In this document: piece by piece, positions 30,764-39,509 of the stretch
How the letters are laid out: every line of letters starts with the position of its first letter
How positions within the stretch are numbered: the first letter of the stretch is position 1
From: CAWJAP01 sp963834365
GTDB lineage: Bacteria; Acidobacteriota; Vicinamibacteria; Vicinamibacterales; Vicinamibacteraceae
Direction: 5' to 3'
Length of the DNA stretch: 64,000 nt
NCBI GenBank assembly: GCA_963834365.1
Contig: CAWIBS010000033.1
Span: 365,126-429,125 of the forward strand
Made by a program: the position numbers and the translations under genes
Notes under the pieces: generated by a model
The model's input: only the letters and a program-made list of their open reading frames with translations
Database searches by the model: none
What the model was told of the DNA's origin: nothing

Positions 30764-31513
30764 TCAGCGCTCCTTGATGATCCGGAGCAGGTCGATCGGC
30801 AGCGGGAAGATGATCGTCGAGTTCTTCTCGGCCGAGATCTCGGTGAGCGTCTGCAGATAGCGCAGCGTGATTGTCAGCGGCTCGCTGGCGATGACGGCGG
30901 CCGCCTGTGAGAGCTTCTCCGACGCAATCAGCTCGCCTTCGGCGTGGATGATCTTCGCGCGCTTCTCGCGCTCGGCTTCGGCCTGCTTCGCCATCGCGCG
31001 CTGCATGTCGGCCGGCAGATCGACGTGCTTGACCTCGACCGCCGACACCTTGACGCCCCACGGATCGGTCTGTTTGTCGAGAATCTGCTGGAGCTCCTGG
31101 TTCAGTCGCTCCCGCTCGGCCAGCAGATCGTCGAGCTCCGCCTGCCCGAGCACGCTGCGCAGCGTCGTCTGCGCGAGCTGCGACGTCGCGTAGTGGAAGT
31201 TCTCGACCTCGACGATGGCACGCGAGGGATCGATGACCCGGAAGTAGACGACGGCGTTGACCTTCACCGAGACGTTGTCGCGCGTGATGATGTCCTGCGG
31301 CGGCACGTCGAGCACCACCGTCCGCAGGCTGACGCGGACCATGCGGTCGATCGGCACGAAGACGAGGATGAGGCCCGGGCCCCTCGGCGCCGGCTGCAGC
31401 TTGCCGAGCCGGAAGATCACGCCGCGCTCGTACTCGGCGAGGATCTTGATCGAGTTCAGCACGTACAGCAGCACGACGAACACGAACAGCAACACGGGTG
31501 GGATGATCATCAT
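30764..31513 (-). CDS. Slipin (SPFH/band 7 membrane protein)
   Basis: A 249-residue stomatin-like protein. One N-terminal membrane segment (IIPPVLLFVFVVLLYVLNSI) is followed by the band 7 domain (EYERGVIFRLGKLQPAPRGP, VDVPPQDIITRDNVSVKVNA-like, VIDPSRAIVEVENF) and a helical tail (AKQAEAEREKRAKIIHAEGE). Slipins form membrane microdomain scaffolds and are clipped in their C-terminal hydrophobic region by the NfeD protease. That partner is encoded directly upstream with a 4-base ATGA overlap (31510-31513), the standard stomatin operon arrangement. Confidence 0.92.
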   Translation of the reverse strand: MMIIPPVLLFVFVVLLYVLNSIKILAEYERGVIFRLGKLQPAPRGPGLILVFVPIDRMVRVSLRTVVLDVPPQDIITRDNVSVKVNAVVYFRVIDPSRAIVEVENFHYATSQLAQTTLRSVLGQAELDDLLAERERLNQELQQILDKQTDPWGVKVSAVEVKHVDLPADMQRAMAKQAEAEREKRAKIIHAEGELIASEKLSQAAAVIASEPLTITLRYLQTLTEISAEKNSTIIFPLPIDLLRIIKER

Positions 31514-32856
31514 GAGAGCGGACCTCGATCCCCGGAGGGCTGCACCATCAGAGTGAGCCCGTCGAGTGACACGACTTTGACGCGCACGCCGACGTCGAGA
31601 GCCTGGGCGGCCCTGGCCGACCAGATCTCACCCCGTACGGCCACCTGGCCGACGGCCTGCGGCACGATGGCGGTGACCACCCGTCCTTCCATGCCGAGCA
31701 TCCCGGCGGCACCGGTGACGGGCATCTGCCCCTGCGCCCTCGCGGCCAGGCGTCCGAGGAAGAGGAAGATCGTGCCGAAGGCGAGCATGACCGGAACGCT
31801 GAGCTCCCAGCCGATGCGCAGTCCCGGCGTGTTGCCCATGAGGACGATCGATCCGAGGACGAGGCTGACGATCCCGCCGACGCCCAGCGCCCCGAAGCTC
31901 GGAAGTTTGATCTCGAGCACCATCAACCCGATCCCGAGCCCGATGAGCAGCAGCCCGGTGACGTCGATCGGCAGCACCTGGAACGCCAGGAACGCGAGGA
32001 GCAGGCAGACGCCGCCGACGACGCCCGGCGCGACGCTCCCCGGATTCCACATTTCCACCGTCAGCCCGAGCATGCCCAGCGTGAACAGCAGGTAGGCGAT
32101 CTGCGGGTGGGCCAGCGCGCTGAGGAAACGCTGGCGCCATGTCATCGCGAGGGTGTCCCGCCGCGCCCCGGTGGTCTCGATGGTCGCCCGCGCGCCGTTG
32201 AACCGCACCACTTCCCGCCCGTCGAGCGCCGTGACGAGCTCCTCGAGGCTGCCGACGACGAGGTCCACGAGCGGCGGCGTCGCGTCCGCCGCTTCGCGCG
32301 CCGTGAACGACCGGCTCTTGAGCACGCCCTCTTCGGCGAGCGCGGCATTGCGCCCCCGCGCCTCGGCCAGCGACCGCGCGTAGGCCGCGACATCGGATGC
32401 CGCCTTGTCGGACAGGGTCTTGTTCGCCTCGCGCCCGTCTGCGCTGACAGGGTGGGCCGCACCGATGTGCGTCCCCGGCGCCATCGCCGCCACATCCGCC
32501 GCCAGCGTGATGAGAAAGCCGGCCGACGCCGCCCGCGCTCCGCTCGGTCCGACGTAGACGACGATCGGCGTTCGTGCCGCGATCAGGCGCGACACGATGG
32601 TGCGGGTGGAATCGAGGACGCCGCCGGGCGTCCGCAGCACGAAAATCAGCGCCGACGCGCCGGTGGTGTCGGCGTGATCGATGGCCGACACCATGAACTC
32701 CGCCGTGATCGGGTGAATCGCGCCGTCAACTTCCGCCACGAGCACGCGCGGGACGGACGACGCCGGCGCAGCCAGCGGCAGGAGCGTCGCGGCCCACGAC
32801 ACGACGAGCCAGACGCCGGCCATCAGGCACAGCCGGCGCCAGGAGTGACCAGACAC
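31510..32856 (-). CDS. nfeD: NfeD family membrane serine protease
   Basis: A 448-residue full-length NfeD (stomatin operon partner protein). A signal segment (residues about 12-30) is followed by a ClpP-class protease domain: TPGGVLDSTR, then PSGARAASAGFL with the likely nucleophile Ser111, and Lys146 or Lys151 as general base in ANKTLSDKAASDVAAYARSL. The membrane part spans about residues 250-380 in four or five segments, and the C-terminal OB-fold NfeD domain is GMEGRVVTAIVPQAVGQVAV. It is transcribed first and overlaps the slipin gene by four bases. The protease cleaves slipin in archaeal homologues. The same pairing is assumed here. Confidence 0.9.
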   Translation of the reverse strand: MSGHSWRRLCLMAGVWLVVSWAATLLPLAAPASSVPRVLVAEVDGAIHPITAEFMVSAIDHADTTGASALIFVLRTPGGVLDSTRTIVSRLIAARTPIVVYVGPSGARAASAGFLITLAADVAAMAPGTHIGAAHPVSADGREANKTLSDKAASDVAAYARSLAEARGRNAALAEEGVLKSRSFTAREAADATPPLVDLVVGSLEELVTALDGREVVRFNGARATIETTGARRDTLAMTWRQRFLSALAHPQIAYLLFTLGMLGLTVEMWNPGSVAPGVVGGVCLLLAFLAFQVLPIDVTGLLLIGLGIGLMVLEIKLPSFGALGVGGIVSLVLGSIVLMGNTPGLRIGWELSVPVMLAFGTIFLFLGRLAARAQGQMPVTGAAGMLGMEGRVVTAIVPQAVGQVAVRGEIWSARAAQALDVGVRVKVVSLDGLTLMVQPSGDRGPLS

Positions 32857-32907
32857 AGTGCGACTCCCTTCGATCGGCCACCGGGCCCCAGAGCCCGGCG
32901 CACGTGC

Positions 32908-33237
32908 TCAGACGGTCGCGGCGTGGATGCGTCGCTTGAGATGATGCATGTGACGCCGGATCTCGCGCAGCTTCAGGTGATCGTGGGCAGCGATGGCCGC
33001 GTCACGTTCGAATCTGAGCCGGCGCAACTCGGCTTTGATCGGCGACTTCTCGAGCCCCACGACCTGGTGGTGCACGTGGGCATCGACCCCGAGCACGCTG
33101 CAGAGCGCCGGGAGCAGGCGCTCCTTGTTCATCTGCGTGTGACCGGGGAGTGCGTCGGGCCCCAGCGACTGCGCGAGGTCGCGGAGCTGCTCGATCGTCT
33201 GGTGCCGCAGTTGCTCGTAAGTGAGACGCTGCGCCAT
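32908..33237 (-). CDS. Small helical protein with SAP/Rho-N-like N-terminus
   Basis: A 109-residue charged protein. The ATG at 33237 follows AGGAGG by 6 bases. Residues about 5-50 (LTYEQLRHQTIEQLRDLAQS, MNKERLLPALCSVLGV) have the helix-turn-helix spacing of SAP or Rho N-terminal domains, which bind nucleic acid. The rest is a basic helical hairpin (KAELRRLRFERDAAIAAHDH, LKLREIRRHMHHLKRRIHAA) typical of small proteins found beside Rho-N domains. It sits 51 bases upstream of nfeD on the same strand. I cannot name a specific function. Confidence 0.6.
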   Translation of the reverse strand: MAQRLTYEQLRHQTIEQLRDLAQSLGPDALPGHTQMNKERLLPALCSVLGVDAHVHHQVVGLEKSPIKAELRRLRFERDAAIAAHDHLKLREIRRHMHHLKRRIHAATV

Positions 33238-33370
33238 GGTCGGCCTCCTGGGAGCGCGGCTCCCGATGCTCACGGGCCCCGGCGGACGGCGGCGCGACGC
33301 TGAGCGGGCGCCTGCGCGCCGGTGGCGACGATGAGGCTCACGCTACCACCAACACGGCCACCCCGGATGA

Positions 33371-33400
33371 TTTTGATTTATCAAAACCTTCGGCTAGAAT
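33371..33400 (+). promoter_or_regulatory. Palindromic operator over a near-leaderless mntH promoter
   Basis: TTTTGATTTATCAAAA (33371-33386) is a perfect 7-2-7 palindrome. TTGATT within it can serve as -35 box, with TAGAAT (33395-33400) as -10 after 16 bases. The ATG at 33408 is only 8 bases past the -10 box and has no ribosome site, so the transcript is probably leaderless. A metal-responsive repressor (MntR/DtxR or Fur type) is the expected binder. Confidence 0.6.
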
Positions 33401-33407
33401 AGCTGAA

Positions 33408-34823
33408 ATGTCCGCACCCACCGGGCCTGATCCCGCCCCACCGCCGGCGGCGGCCGATCAGCCGCCCGGCCCGGCCGTCGAGGGCTGGCGCAAGCGCTCC
33501 GGGGCCAGCCTCCCCGAGGTGAACCGCAGCATCGTCGTCCCGTTGAACGCCCCGTCCTGGCGCAAGATGCTGGCCTTCTCGGGGCCCGGCTATCTCGTGG
33601 CCGTGGGCTACATGGATCCCGGCAACTGGGCAACCGACCTCGCCGGCGGTGCGCGGTTCGGCTACTCGCTGCTGTGGGTCATCATGATGTCCAACCTCAT
33701 GGCGATCCTCCTGCAGCATCTCTGCATCAAGCTGGGGGTCGTCACCGGGCGCGATCTCGCGCAGGCCTGCCGCGATCACTATCCATGGCCGGTCGTGTGG
33801 TTCCTCTGGGTGCTGTGCGAGCTGGCCATCGCCGCCACCGATCTCGCCGAAGTCGTCGGCTCGGCCATCGGCCTCCAGCTGCTGTTCGGCATCCCGCTCG
33901 TCTGGGGGTGCATCGTCACGTGCGTGGACGTGCTGGCGGTCCTCTATCTGCAGAATCGCGGGTTCCGCTACGTCGAGGCGCTCGTGATCACGCTGGTGGC
34001 GACGATCGGCGCGTGCTTCGCCGCGGAGCTGGCCTTCTCGCGGCCGAGCGTGCCGGGCATCCTCGGCGGGTTCGTGCCGTCCGGCGAGATCCTCCACAAC
34101 CAGGACATGCTGTACGTGGCGATCGGCATCCTCGGCGCCACGGTGATGCCGCACAACCTGTACCTCCATTCGTCGATCGTCCAGACACGCCGGTTCGAGC
34201 GGCACGAGGCGGGGTTGCGCGAGGCCGTGAAGTTCGCGACCATCGACTCGACGGTCGCGTTGATGTTCGCGCTCTTCATCAACGCCTCGATTCTCATCGT
34301 CTCGGCGGCGGCCTTCCACTGGTCCGGCAATCGCGACGTCGCCGAGATTCAGGACGCGCACCGGCTGCTCAGCCCCGTGCTCGGCGTCGGCATGGCGAGC
34401 ACGCTGTTCGCCGTGGCGCTGCTGGCCTCCGGTCAGAACTCGACGCTCACCGGCACGCTGGCCGGCCAGATCGTGATGGAGGGCTTCCTCAACTTCCGGA
34501 TGCGCCCGTGGCTGCGCCGGCTGGTCACGCGGATGATCGCGATTGTGCCGGCGGTGGGAATCATCGGCTACTACGGCGAGCAGCGGACGACCGACCTGCT
34601 CGTCGCCAGTCAGGTGGTGTTGAGCATGCAGCTGGGCTTCGCCGTGTGGCCTCTCCTCCGCTTCACGGGCGAGCGCGCGAAAATGGGAGCCTTCGTCAAC
34701 CCGCCGGTCATCAGGACCCTCGGGTGGATCTCGGCGACGATCATCATCTCGCTCAACGTCAAGCTGCTGTTCGACACGTTCATCCCCGAGCCGGTCCGGC
34801 AGTTCATCTACGGGGCGGGATAG
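33408..34823 (+). CDS. mntH: Nramp-family divalent metal transporter
   Basis: A 471-residue Nramp transporter for Mn(II)/Fe(II) uptake, with 11 predicted membrane segments. The metal-site motifs are both present: DPGN at residues 70-73 in the first segment and MPHN at 247-250 in the sixth (GATVMPHNLYLHS). The Asp-Pro-Gly-Asn and Met-Pro-His-Asn pattern is that of true Mn/Fe carriers rather than Mg-type relatives. The N-terminal 45 residues form a proline-rich cytoplasmic tail that is longer than in Escherichia coli MntH. The gene starts immediately after its promoter (see 33371-33400) and is followed by a stress protein 14 bases later. Confidence 0.92.
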   Translation: MSAPTGPDPAPPPAAADQPPGPAVEGWRKRSGASLPEVNRSIVVPLNAPSWRKMLAFSGPGYLVAVGYMDPGNWATDLAGGARFGYSLLWVIMMSNLMAILLQHLCIKLGVVTGRDLAQACRDHYPWPVVWFLWVLCELAIAATDLAEVVGSAIGLQLLFGIPLVWGCIVTCVDVLAVLYLQNRGFRYVEALVITLVATIGACFAAELAFSRPSVPGILGGFVPSGEILHNQDMLYVAIGILGATVMPHNLYLHSSIVQTRRFERHEAGLREAVKFATIDSTVALMFALFINASILIVSAAAFHWSGNRDVAEIQDAHRLLSPVLGVGMASTLFAVALLASGQNSTLTGTLAGQIVMEGFLNFRMRPWLRRLVTRMIAIVPAVGIIGYYGEQRTTDLLVASQVVLSMQLGFAVWPLLRFTGERAKMGAFVNPPVIRTLGWISATIIISLNVKLLFDTFIPEPVRQFIYGAG

Positions 34824-34837
34824 ACTGCGCCACGTCC

Positions 34838-35263
34838 ATGTATCAGCGCATCCTGGTCGCTCTCGATCACACCAAGGCCGACGACACGCTCGTCCCGCAC
34901 GTCTGCGCGCTCGCACAGTTGACAGGCGCCGAGCTGCTGCTCGTGCACGTCGCCGATGGATGGGTGGCGCGCAACTACGATCTGCTGCAGCTCGCCGAAT
35001 CGGAGGAGATGCGGCTGGATCGCGAATACCTGGATCAGCGTGCGACGGCGCTCCGGTCAGATGGTCTCCGCGTCGACGTCCGACTGGCGCTCGGTGACCC
35101 GCCGCGCGAGATCCTCCGGCTCGCCAACGAGACTGGCTGCGATCTCATCGCGATGACGACCCACGGCCACCGGCTGATCGGCGATATCCTCTTCGGCAGC
35201 ACCATCGACTACGTGCGCCATCGCAGCAAGGCGCCGCTGCTCATCGTCAGTCCGGGACGGTAG
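34838..35263 (+). CDS. Universal stress protein (UspA family)
   Basis: A 141-residue single UspA domain. It starts with YQRILVALDHTKADDTLVPH and ends with THGHRLIGDILFGSTIDYVR and KAPLLIVSPG. The G-2x-G-9x-G(S/T) ATP loop is imperfect (one glycine before HRLIG), so ATP binding is uncertain. It lies 14 bases after mntH and is almost certainly co-transcribed, which suggests a stress-linked partner of metal uptake. The ATG at 34838 has only a weak upstream site. Confidence 0.88.
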   Translation: MYQRILVALDHTKADDTLVPHVCALAQLTGAELLLVHVADGWVARNYDLLQLAESEEMRLDREYLDQRATALRSDGLRVDVRLALGDPPREILRLANETGCDLIAMTTHGHRLIGDILFGSTIDYVRHRSKAPLLIVSPGR

Positions 35264-35270
35264 GTCGGTC

Positions 35271-35537
35271 GGTCCTCGGTCTTCGGTCTTCAGTCTTCGG
35301 TCGTTGGTCATTCGTCATTGGTCTTCGGTCGTCACTGGTCACTACTCGGCCCCGGTCTCGGTCGGGGCTACGGACTAGGGCTGCGGCCTACGGGACTTGC
35401 GAAAAGCACTTGCGGCCTAACCTGTAGGCCGTCGCCTGTAGCTGCCTTCAGTCTCGCGGGCATTGAAAGTCTCACTGCGTCGCTGGTCACTCGTCACTGG
35501 TCACTACTCTGGTCGTTGGTCGCTGGTCACTCGTAGC
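35271..35537. repeat. Two long heptamer arrays upstream of the second sulfatase
   Basis: Nine unbroken 7-bp units of the GGTCTTC type fill 35271-35333. A second array of TGGTCAC-type units fills 35484-35537, broken once by a 5-base slip at 35505-35509, and ends 12 bases before the ATG at 35550. Between them (about 35364-35450) are degenerate GGGCTAC and GGCCTAC words with an inverted layout. The 286-base gap contains no gene. Confidence 0.85.
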
Positions 35538-35549
35538 TGCTCTCTGATC

Positions 35550-37019
35550 ATGAAGCGTTGGCGCACGCTCCTCGTCACGCTGCTGGCGGCGGATCTCGTC
35601 GGCGTGGTCCTGCATGGCGGGACTGCCGTCTCGCGAGGGCAGGCGGCACCCAGGCGCCCCAACATCCTGCTGGCGATCGCGGACGACTGGTCGTACCCGC
35701 ACGCGTCCGTGTACGGCGACCGGACGGTCCGAACGCCCGTGTTCGATCGGGTGGCCCGGGAGGGCGTGCTGTTCTCGCATGCGTTCACGGCGGCGCCATC
35801 CTGCACGCCGGCCCGCGCGGCGCTGCTCACCGGTCAGTACCCGCATCGGCTCGAGCAGGGAGCGATGCTCCATGGCTTCCTGCCGGCGCGCTTCACGACC
35901 TATCCGGACCTGCTCGAAGCGGCCGGCTACCATGTCGGCTTCACGCGCAAGGGCTGGAGCCCCGGCCGCCTCGAGCCGGGCGGGCGCAGCCGGAATCCGG
36001 CGGGGCCGACCTTCACGGACTTCGAGGCCTTTCTCGCGGCACGGCGCGACGGGCAGCCGTTTGCCTTCTGGTTCGGCAGCCAGGACCCGCATCGGCCGTA
36101 CGAGCGGGGATCGGGCGCCGCCGGCGGCCTCGACCCCGGATCGGTAGCCGTTCCTGCCTTTCTGCCCGACACGCAGGACGTCCGCGGCGATCTCGCCGAC
36201 TACTACTTCGAGGTCCAGAGATTCGATCGCGAAGTCGGTGAGATGCTTCGCCGGCTCGAGCAGCTCGGCGAGCTCGATCACACGCTGGTCGTCATCACGT
36301 CCGACAACGGCATGCCGTTCCCGCGCGCCAAGGCCAACGTCTACGATGCCGGGGCCCGACTGCCGCTCGCGATGCGATGGCCGGGTCGTGTGCGTCGCGG
36401 CTTGCGCTCGGATGCGTTCGTCAGCACGAGCGACCTGGCGGCCACCTTCGTCGAGGCGGCAGGCCTGCCGGTTCCCGCGTCGATGACGGCCCGCAGCCTC
36501 CTGCCCCTTGCAGCCGGTTCGCCGCAGCCCGATCGCGATCGGGTGTTCATCGAACGCGAGCGTCACGCCAACGTCCGGCGAGGCGATCTCTCGTATCCCG
36601 TCCGCGCCGTGCGCACGGCGGATTTCCTCTACATCCGCAATCTCCGGCCGGATCGCTGGCCGGCGGGCGATCCGGAGACCTACGTGGCCGTCGGCCCCTT
36701 CGGCGACATCGACGGCGGGCCGACGAAGAGCGTGCTCCTCGATCAGCGCACGTCGGCACCCGTGGCACGCTTCTTCGACCTGGCGACCGGGAAGCGTCCG
36801 GCCGAGGAGCTCTACGATCTCCGCCGCGACCCCGGGCAGCTCACGAACATCGCCGCCCGACCGTCGATCGCCCGGGACCTGGCCCGTCTGCGCGGCCTCG
36901 TGGAGGCCTGGATGCGCGAGTCCGGTGACCCGCGTGCCACGTCAGACGATGACCGGTGGGACAGCTATCCGTATTACGGCGGGCCGGCGGCGACCGAGCC
37001 CGTCAAGGGCTCGCGCTGA
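35550..37019 (+). CDS. Sulfatase (second, formylglycine type)
   Basis: A 489-residue secreted sulfatase. The ATG at 35550 is chosen because codons upstream of it are heptamer repeats and the next residues form a signal peptide (residues 1 to about 31). Metal ligands Asp45-Asp46 are in AIADDWSYPHA, Cys85 in SCTPARAALLTGQYPHRLEQ is the formylglycine site, and TSDNGMPFPRAKANVYD is the second metal site. The C-terminal domain (ELYDLRRDPGQLTNIAARP) is typical of the heparan N-sulfatase-like subfamily. It differs in subfamily from the sulfatase at 2059. No close functional neighbour is seen. Confidence 0.9.
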   Translation: MKRWRTLLVTLLAADLVGVVLHGGTAVSRGQAAPRRPNILLAIADDWSYPHASVYGDRTVRTPVFDRVAREGVLFSHAFTAAPSCTPARAALLTGQYPHRLEQGAMLHGFLPARFTTYPDLLEAAGYHVGFTRKGWSPGRLEPGGRSRNPAGPTFTDFEAFLAARRDGQPFAFWFGSQDPHRPYERGSGAAGGLDPGSVAVPAFLPDTQDVRGDLADYYFEVQRFDREVGEMLRRLEQLGELDHTLVVITSDNGMPFPRAKANVYDAGARLPLAMRWPGRVRRGLRSDAFVSTSDLAATFVEAAGLPVPASMTARSLLPLAAGSPQPDRDRVFIERERHANVRRGDLSYPVRAVRTADFLYIRNLRPDRWPAGDPETYVAVGPFGDIDGGPTKSVLLDQRTSAPVARFFDLATGKRPAEELYDLRRDPGQLTNIAARPSIARDLARLRGLVEAWMRESGDPRATSDDDRWDSYPYYGGPAATEPVKGSR

Positions 37020-37065
37020 TCGGCGGTGGTGCAGCCCTGCAGTTCTGCTGAGGAGCCGGACCCGG

Positions 37066-37255
37066 GTCCGCCTGAAGGCGGAGACTACGACTCTCGCGCC
37101 GCCGACGAGCCGACGTTCGAGCCTTGACGTAGTGTCCGGCTTTATAGCCGGACTGGGGGGTCCGCCTGAAGGCGGACACTACGACTATCTCAGGACGGCT
37201 ATGGGCTGCAGCATTCCGGGGCTTGTAGTCCGCAGCCCGTAGCCCGTAGTCCAGC
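37066..37255. repeat. Palindromes and GTAGCCC words in a 353-base gap
   Basis: GTCCGCCTGAAGGCGGAG (37066-37083), GTCCGGCTTTATAGCCGGAC (37133-37152, with a longer loop) and GTCCGCCTGAAGGCGGAC (37160-37177) lie close together, the last followed by ACTACG. From about 37226 to 37255 GTAGTCC, GCAGCCC, GTAGCCC and GTAGTCC units form a heptamer array. No gene is seen in 37020-37372. Confidence 0.85.
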
Positions 37256-37372
37256 TATTCACTCGCCGTCAGCGTTCAGTTCCGGACAGCGGTTCGTGCG
37301 CTCCTGAACGTCCGGTCGATCCGGGCGGCCGTAAGTGCCTGATTCGATTGTCTGACTGCGGCACGGAGCTTG

Positions 37373-38646
37373 ATGGATGAGGGGCGGAGCCGCGTGGTGG
37401 ATCGCCCCCTGTCCGAAGACGTTCAGCGCCTGGATCGCCTCAAGAAGGCGGCCCGCATCATCGTCCCCCTCGTCGTGATTGCCGCGGTGCTGGTCGGGCT
37501 GCCTGGCTGGATGCGTCCGACGGTGAGCCGATCTCGCGTGCGGACGGCGATCGTCGCCACCGGCCCCATCGAAGCGAGCCTCACCGCCTCGGGAACGATC
37601 GTGCCCGAGGTCGAGCGCGTCCTGTCGAGCCCGCTCGACGCGCGCGTGCTGCGGATCCTGGCCCGCCCCGGCGCCGCGATCAAGGCCGGCGATCCGGTCG
37701 TGCAACTCGATGTCAGCGAGTCGGTCCTCGGCCTCGACAAGCTCGTGAACGAGCTCGAAGGTCAAGGAGAACAAGCAGGCCCAGACGCGGCTCGGGCTCG
37801 AGAAGTCGCTCGTCGATCTCGACGGCCGCATCGAGGTGAAGCGCCTCGAGCTGCAGGGGGCCGAAGCCAGGCTGCAGGGCAACAAGGCGCTGTTCGCGGA
37901 GCAGCTGCTGTCGCGGGACGCGCTGCGCCAGTCGGAGCTCGCCGTCAGCCAGGCGCAGGCCGAGCTCGCCCAGCTGGAGGCCCAGCGGAAGAACGCCGAG
38001 CGCACGACCGATGTCGAGCTCCAGGGACTCAGCCTCGAGCGCAGCTCCGCCGGCAAGGAGGTGACCGAGGCGCGGCGCGTCCTCGACCTCGCGACGACGA
38101 AGTCGGACCGTGACGGGGTGCTGACGTGGGTGCTGCTGCAGGAGGGCGCGCTGGTCCGCAAGGGTGACGTCATTGCCCGCATCGCGGATCTCGAGCTCGT
38201 TCCGCGTCGACGCGAGCGTCTCGGACGTCCACGTCGGCCGCATCCGCCCGGGCATGCCGGCGATCGTGCGCGTCTCGGACGCGGTTCGCCTCGAGGGCGT
38301 GGTCGCGGAGGTCTACCCCACGGTCGAGAACGGCGCCCTCCGGTTCACTGTCGCGTTGACCGAACGGGCCCACGCGGCGCTGCGCCCCAATCTCCGGGTG
38401 GACGTGCTGGTCGTCACCGAGCGCAAGGCGCGCGTGCTGAAGGTGGCACGCGGCCCGTTCGCCGAGGGGGCCGGCTCGCGGCCGGTGTTCGTCGTGCGCG
38501 CCGGCCGCGCCATCCGCACGCCTGCCGAGCTCGGCGTCTCGAGCTTCGACGAAGTCGAAGTCGTCTCGGGGCTCTCGGAGCGCGATGAAATCATCGTGTC
38601 GGACATGCGCGACTACGTTCACCTCGCCGAGGTGAAGATTCGGTAG
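37373..38646 (+). CDS. Periplasmic adaptor of a MacAB-like efflux system (two frameshifts)
   Basis: An HlyD/MacA-type membrane fusion protein of 423 residues once two extra bases (near 37758 and 38205) are removed. One N-terminal membrane segment (IIVPLVVIAAVLVGLPGWM) is followed by a lipoyl half (TASGTIVPEVERVLSSPLDA, PGAAIKAGDPVVQLD), a long coiled coil (residues about 130-240, QGNKALFAEQLLSRDALRQS and following), the second lipoyl half, and the beta-barrel/membrane-proximal domain (RIRPGMPAIVRVSDAV, FAEGAGSRPVFVVRAGRAIR). It leads a four-gene efflux operon, with the ATPase 11 bases downstream. The coiled coil should contact a TolC-like channel encoded elsewhere. Confidence 0.85.
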
Positions 38647-38657
38647 GGACAACTTCC

Positions 38658-39323
38658 ATGATCTCCCTGAACGACATCGAGAAGGTCTATCGCACCGATC
38701 GCATCGAGACGGTGGCGCTCTCCGGCGTCAACCTGCAGATTGCCGAGGGCGAGTTCGTCTCCATCATGGGCCCCTCGGGCTGTGGCAAGAGCACGCTCCT
38801 CAATCTGATGGGCCTGCTCGATGTCCCCACCCGGGGCCGGGTGCAGATCAACGGCTCACCGATCACGACCTATCGTGACCGCGAGCTGGCCGGGATTCGC
38901 AACCGCGAGATTGGCTTCATCTTCCAGACGTTCCACCTGGTCAGCGATCTGTCGGTCAGCGACAACGTGCAGGTACCGCTGCTCTATCGCAAGAGCTCCA
39001 ATGCGGACCGCCGGGCGCAGGCGCTCGAGGCGCTCGAGCGCGTCGGACTGACCGCGCGGGTCCACCATTTCCCGTCCCAGCTCTCCGGCGGCCAGCAGCA
39101 GCGCGTGGCGATCGCCCGCGCCATCGTCGGCAAGCCGCGGATCCTGCTGGCCGACGAGCCCACGGGCAACCTGGACTCGCAGATGGGCGACGAGATCATG
39201 GCGATCCTCAAGGACCTCAACCGCCACCAGAAGACCACCGTCGTGATGGTGACCCACGACCAGCAGAAAGCCGAGCAGACCGATCGCATCGTCCGGCTGT
39301 TCGACGGACGGCAGGTGAATTGA
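38658..39323 (+). CDS. ABC transporter ATPase, MacB/LolD type
   Basis: A 221-residue ATPase of the MacB/LolD/FtsE group. Walker A is GPSGCGKST, the Q-loop is IFQTFHLVSDLSV, the signature is LSGGQQQRVAIARAI, Walker B is ILLADEPTGNLDS and the H-loop is VMVTHD. It lacks a fused membrane domain and must work with the two permeases encoded downstream. Group members power mechanotransmission across the envelope rather than simple transport. The 186 bases to the next gene are filled with repeats. Confidence 0.92.
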   Translation: MISLNDIEKVYRTDRIETVALSGVNLQIAEGEFVSIMGPSGCGKSTLLNLMGLLDVPTRGRVQINGSPITTYRDRELAGIRNREIGFIFQTFHLVSDLSVSDNVQVPLLYRKSSNADRRAQALEALERVGLTARVHHFPSQLSGGQQQRVAIARAIVGKPRILLADEPTGNLDSQMGDEIMAILKDLNRHQKTTVVMVTHDQQKAEQTDRIVRLFDGRQVN

Positions 39324-39337
39324 GCAGCGACAAGGAG

Positions 39338-39502
39338 GCGACAAGTGACAAGGTGACAAGTGACAAGTGACAAGCGACAGCACGAGTGACCAGCGACGAA
39401 CTCGTAGTGTCCGCCTTCAGGCGGACCCGGGTCCCGGTGAAGCCGGACACTACGTCAGCTACGAGTGACGAATTACCAGTGACGAGTAACGAGTGACGGG
39501 CC
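39338..39502. repeat. Heptamer arrays and a palindrome between ATPase and permease
   Basis: GTGACAA-type units run from 39338 to 39380 with one extra base at 39352. A GTCCGCCTTCAGGCGGAC palindrome preceded by CGTAGT lies at 39409-39426, and a second imperfect GGTGAAGCCGGACACTACG form follows it. Six perfect ACGAGTG-type units fill 39461-39502 and stop 7 bases before the ATG at 39510. Confidence 0.88.
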
Positions 39503-39509
39503 AACGCGT

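Noticed and set aside
37361..37376. GGCACGGAGCTTGA resembles a sigma54 promoter (GG-N10-GA) at the efflux operon.
   Set aside because: The -12 element lacks GC and the sequence runs into the ATG at 37373, so it is more likely the ribosome-binding region.
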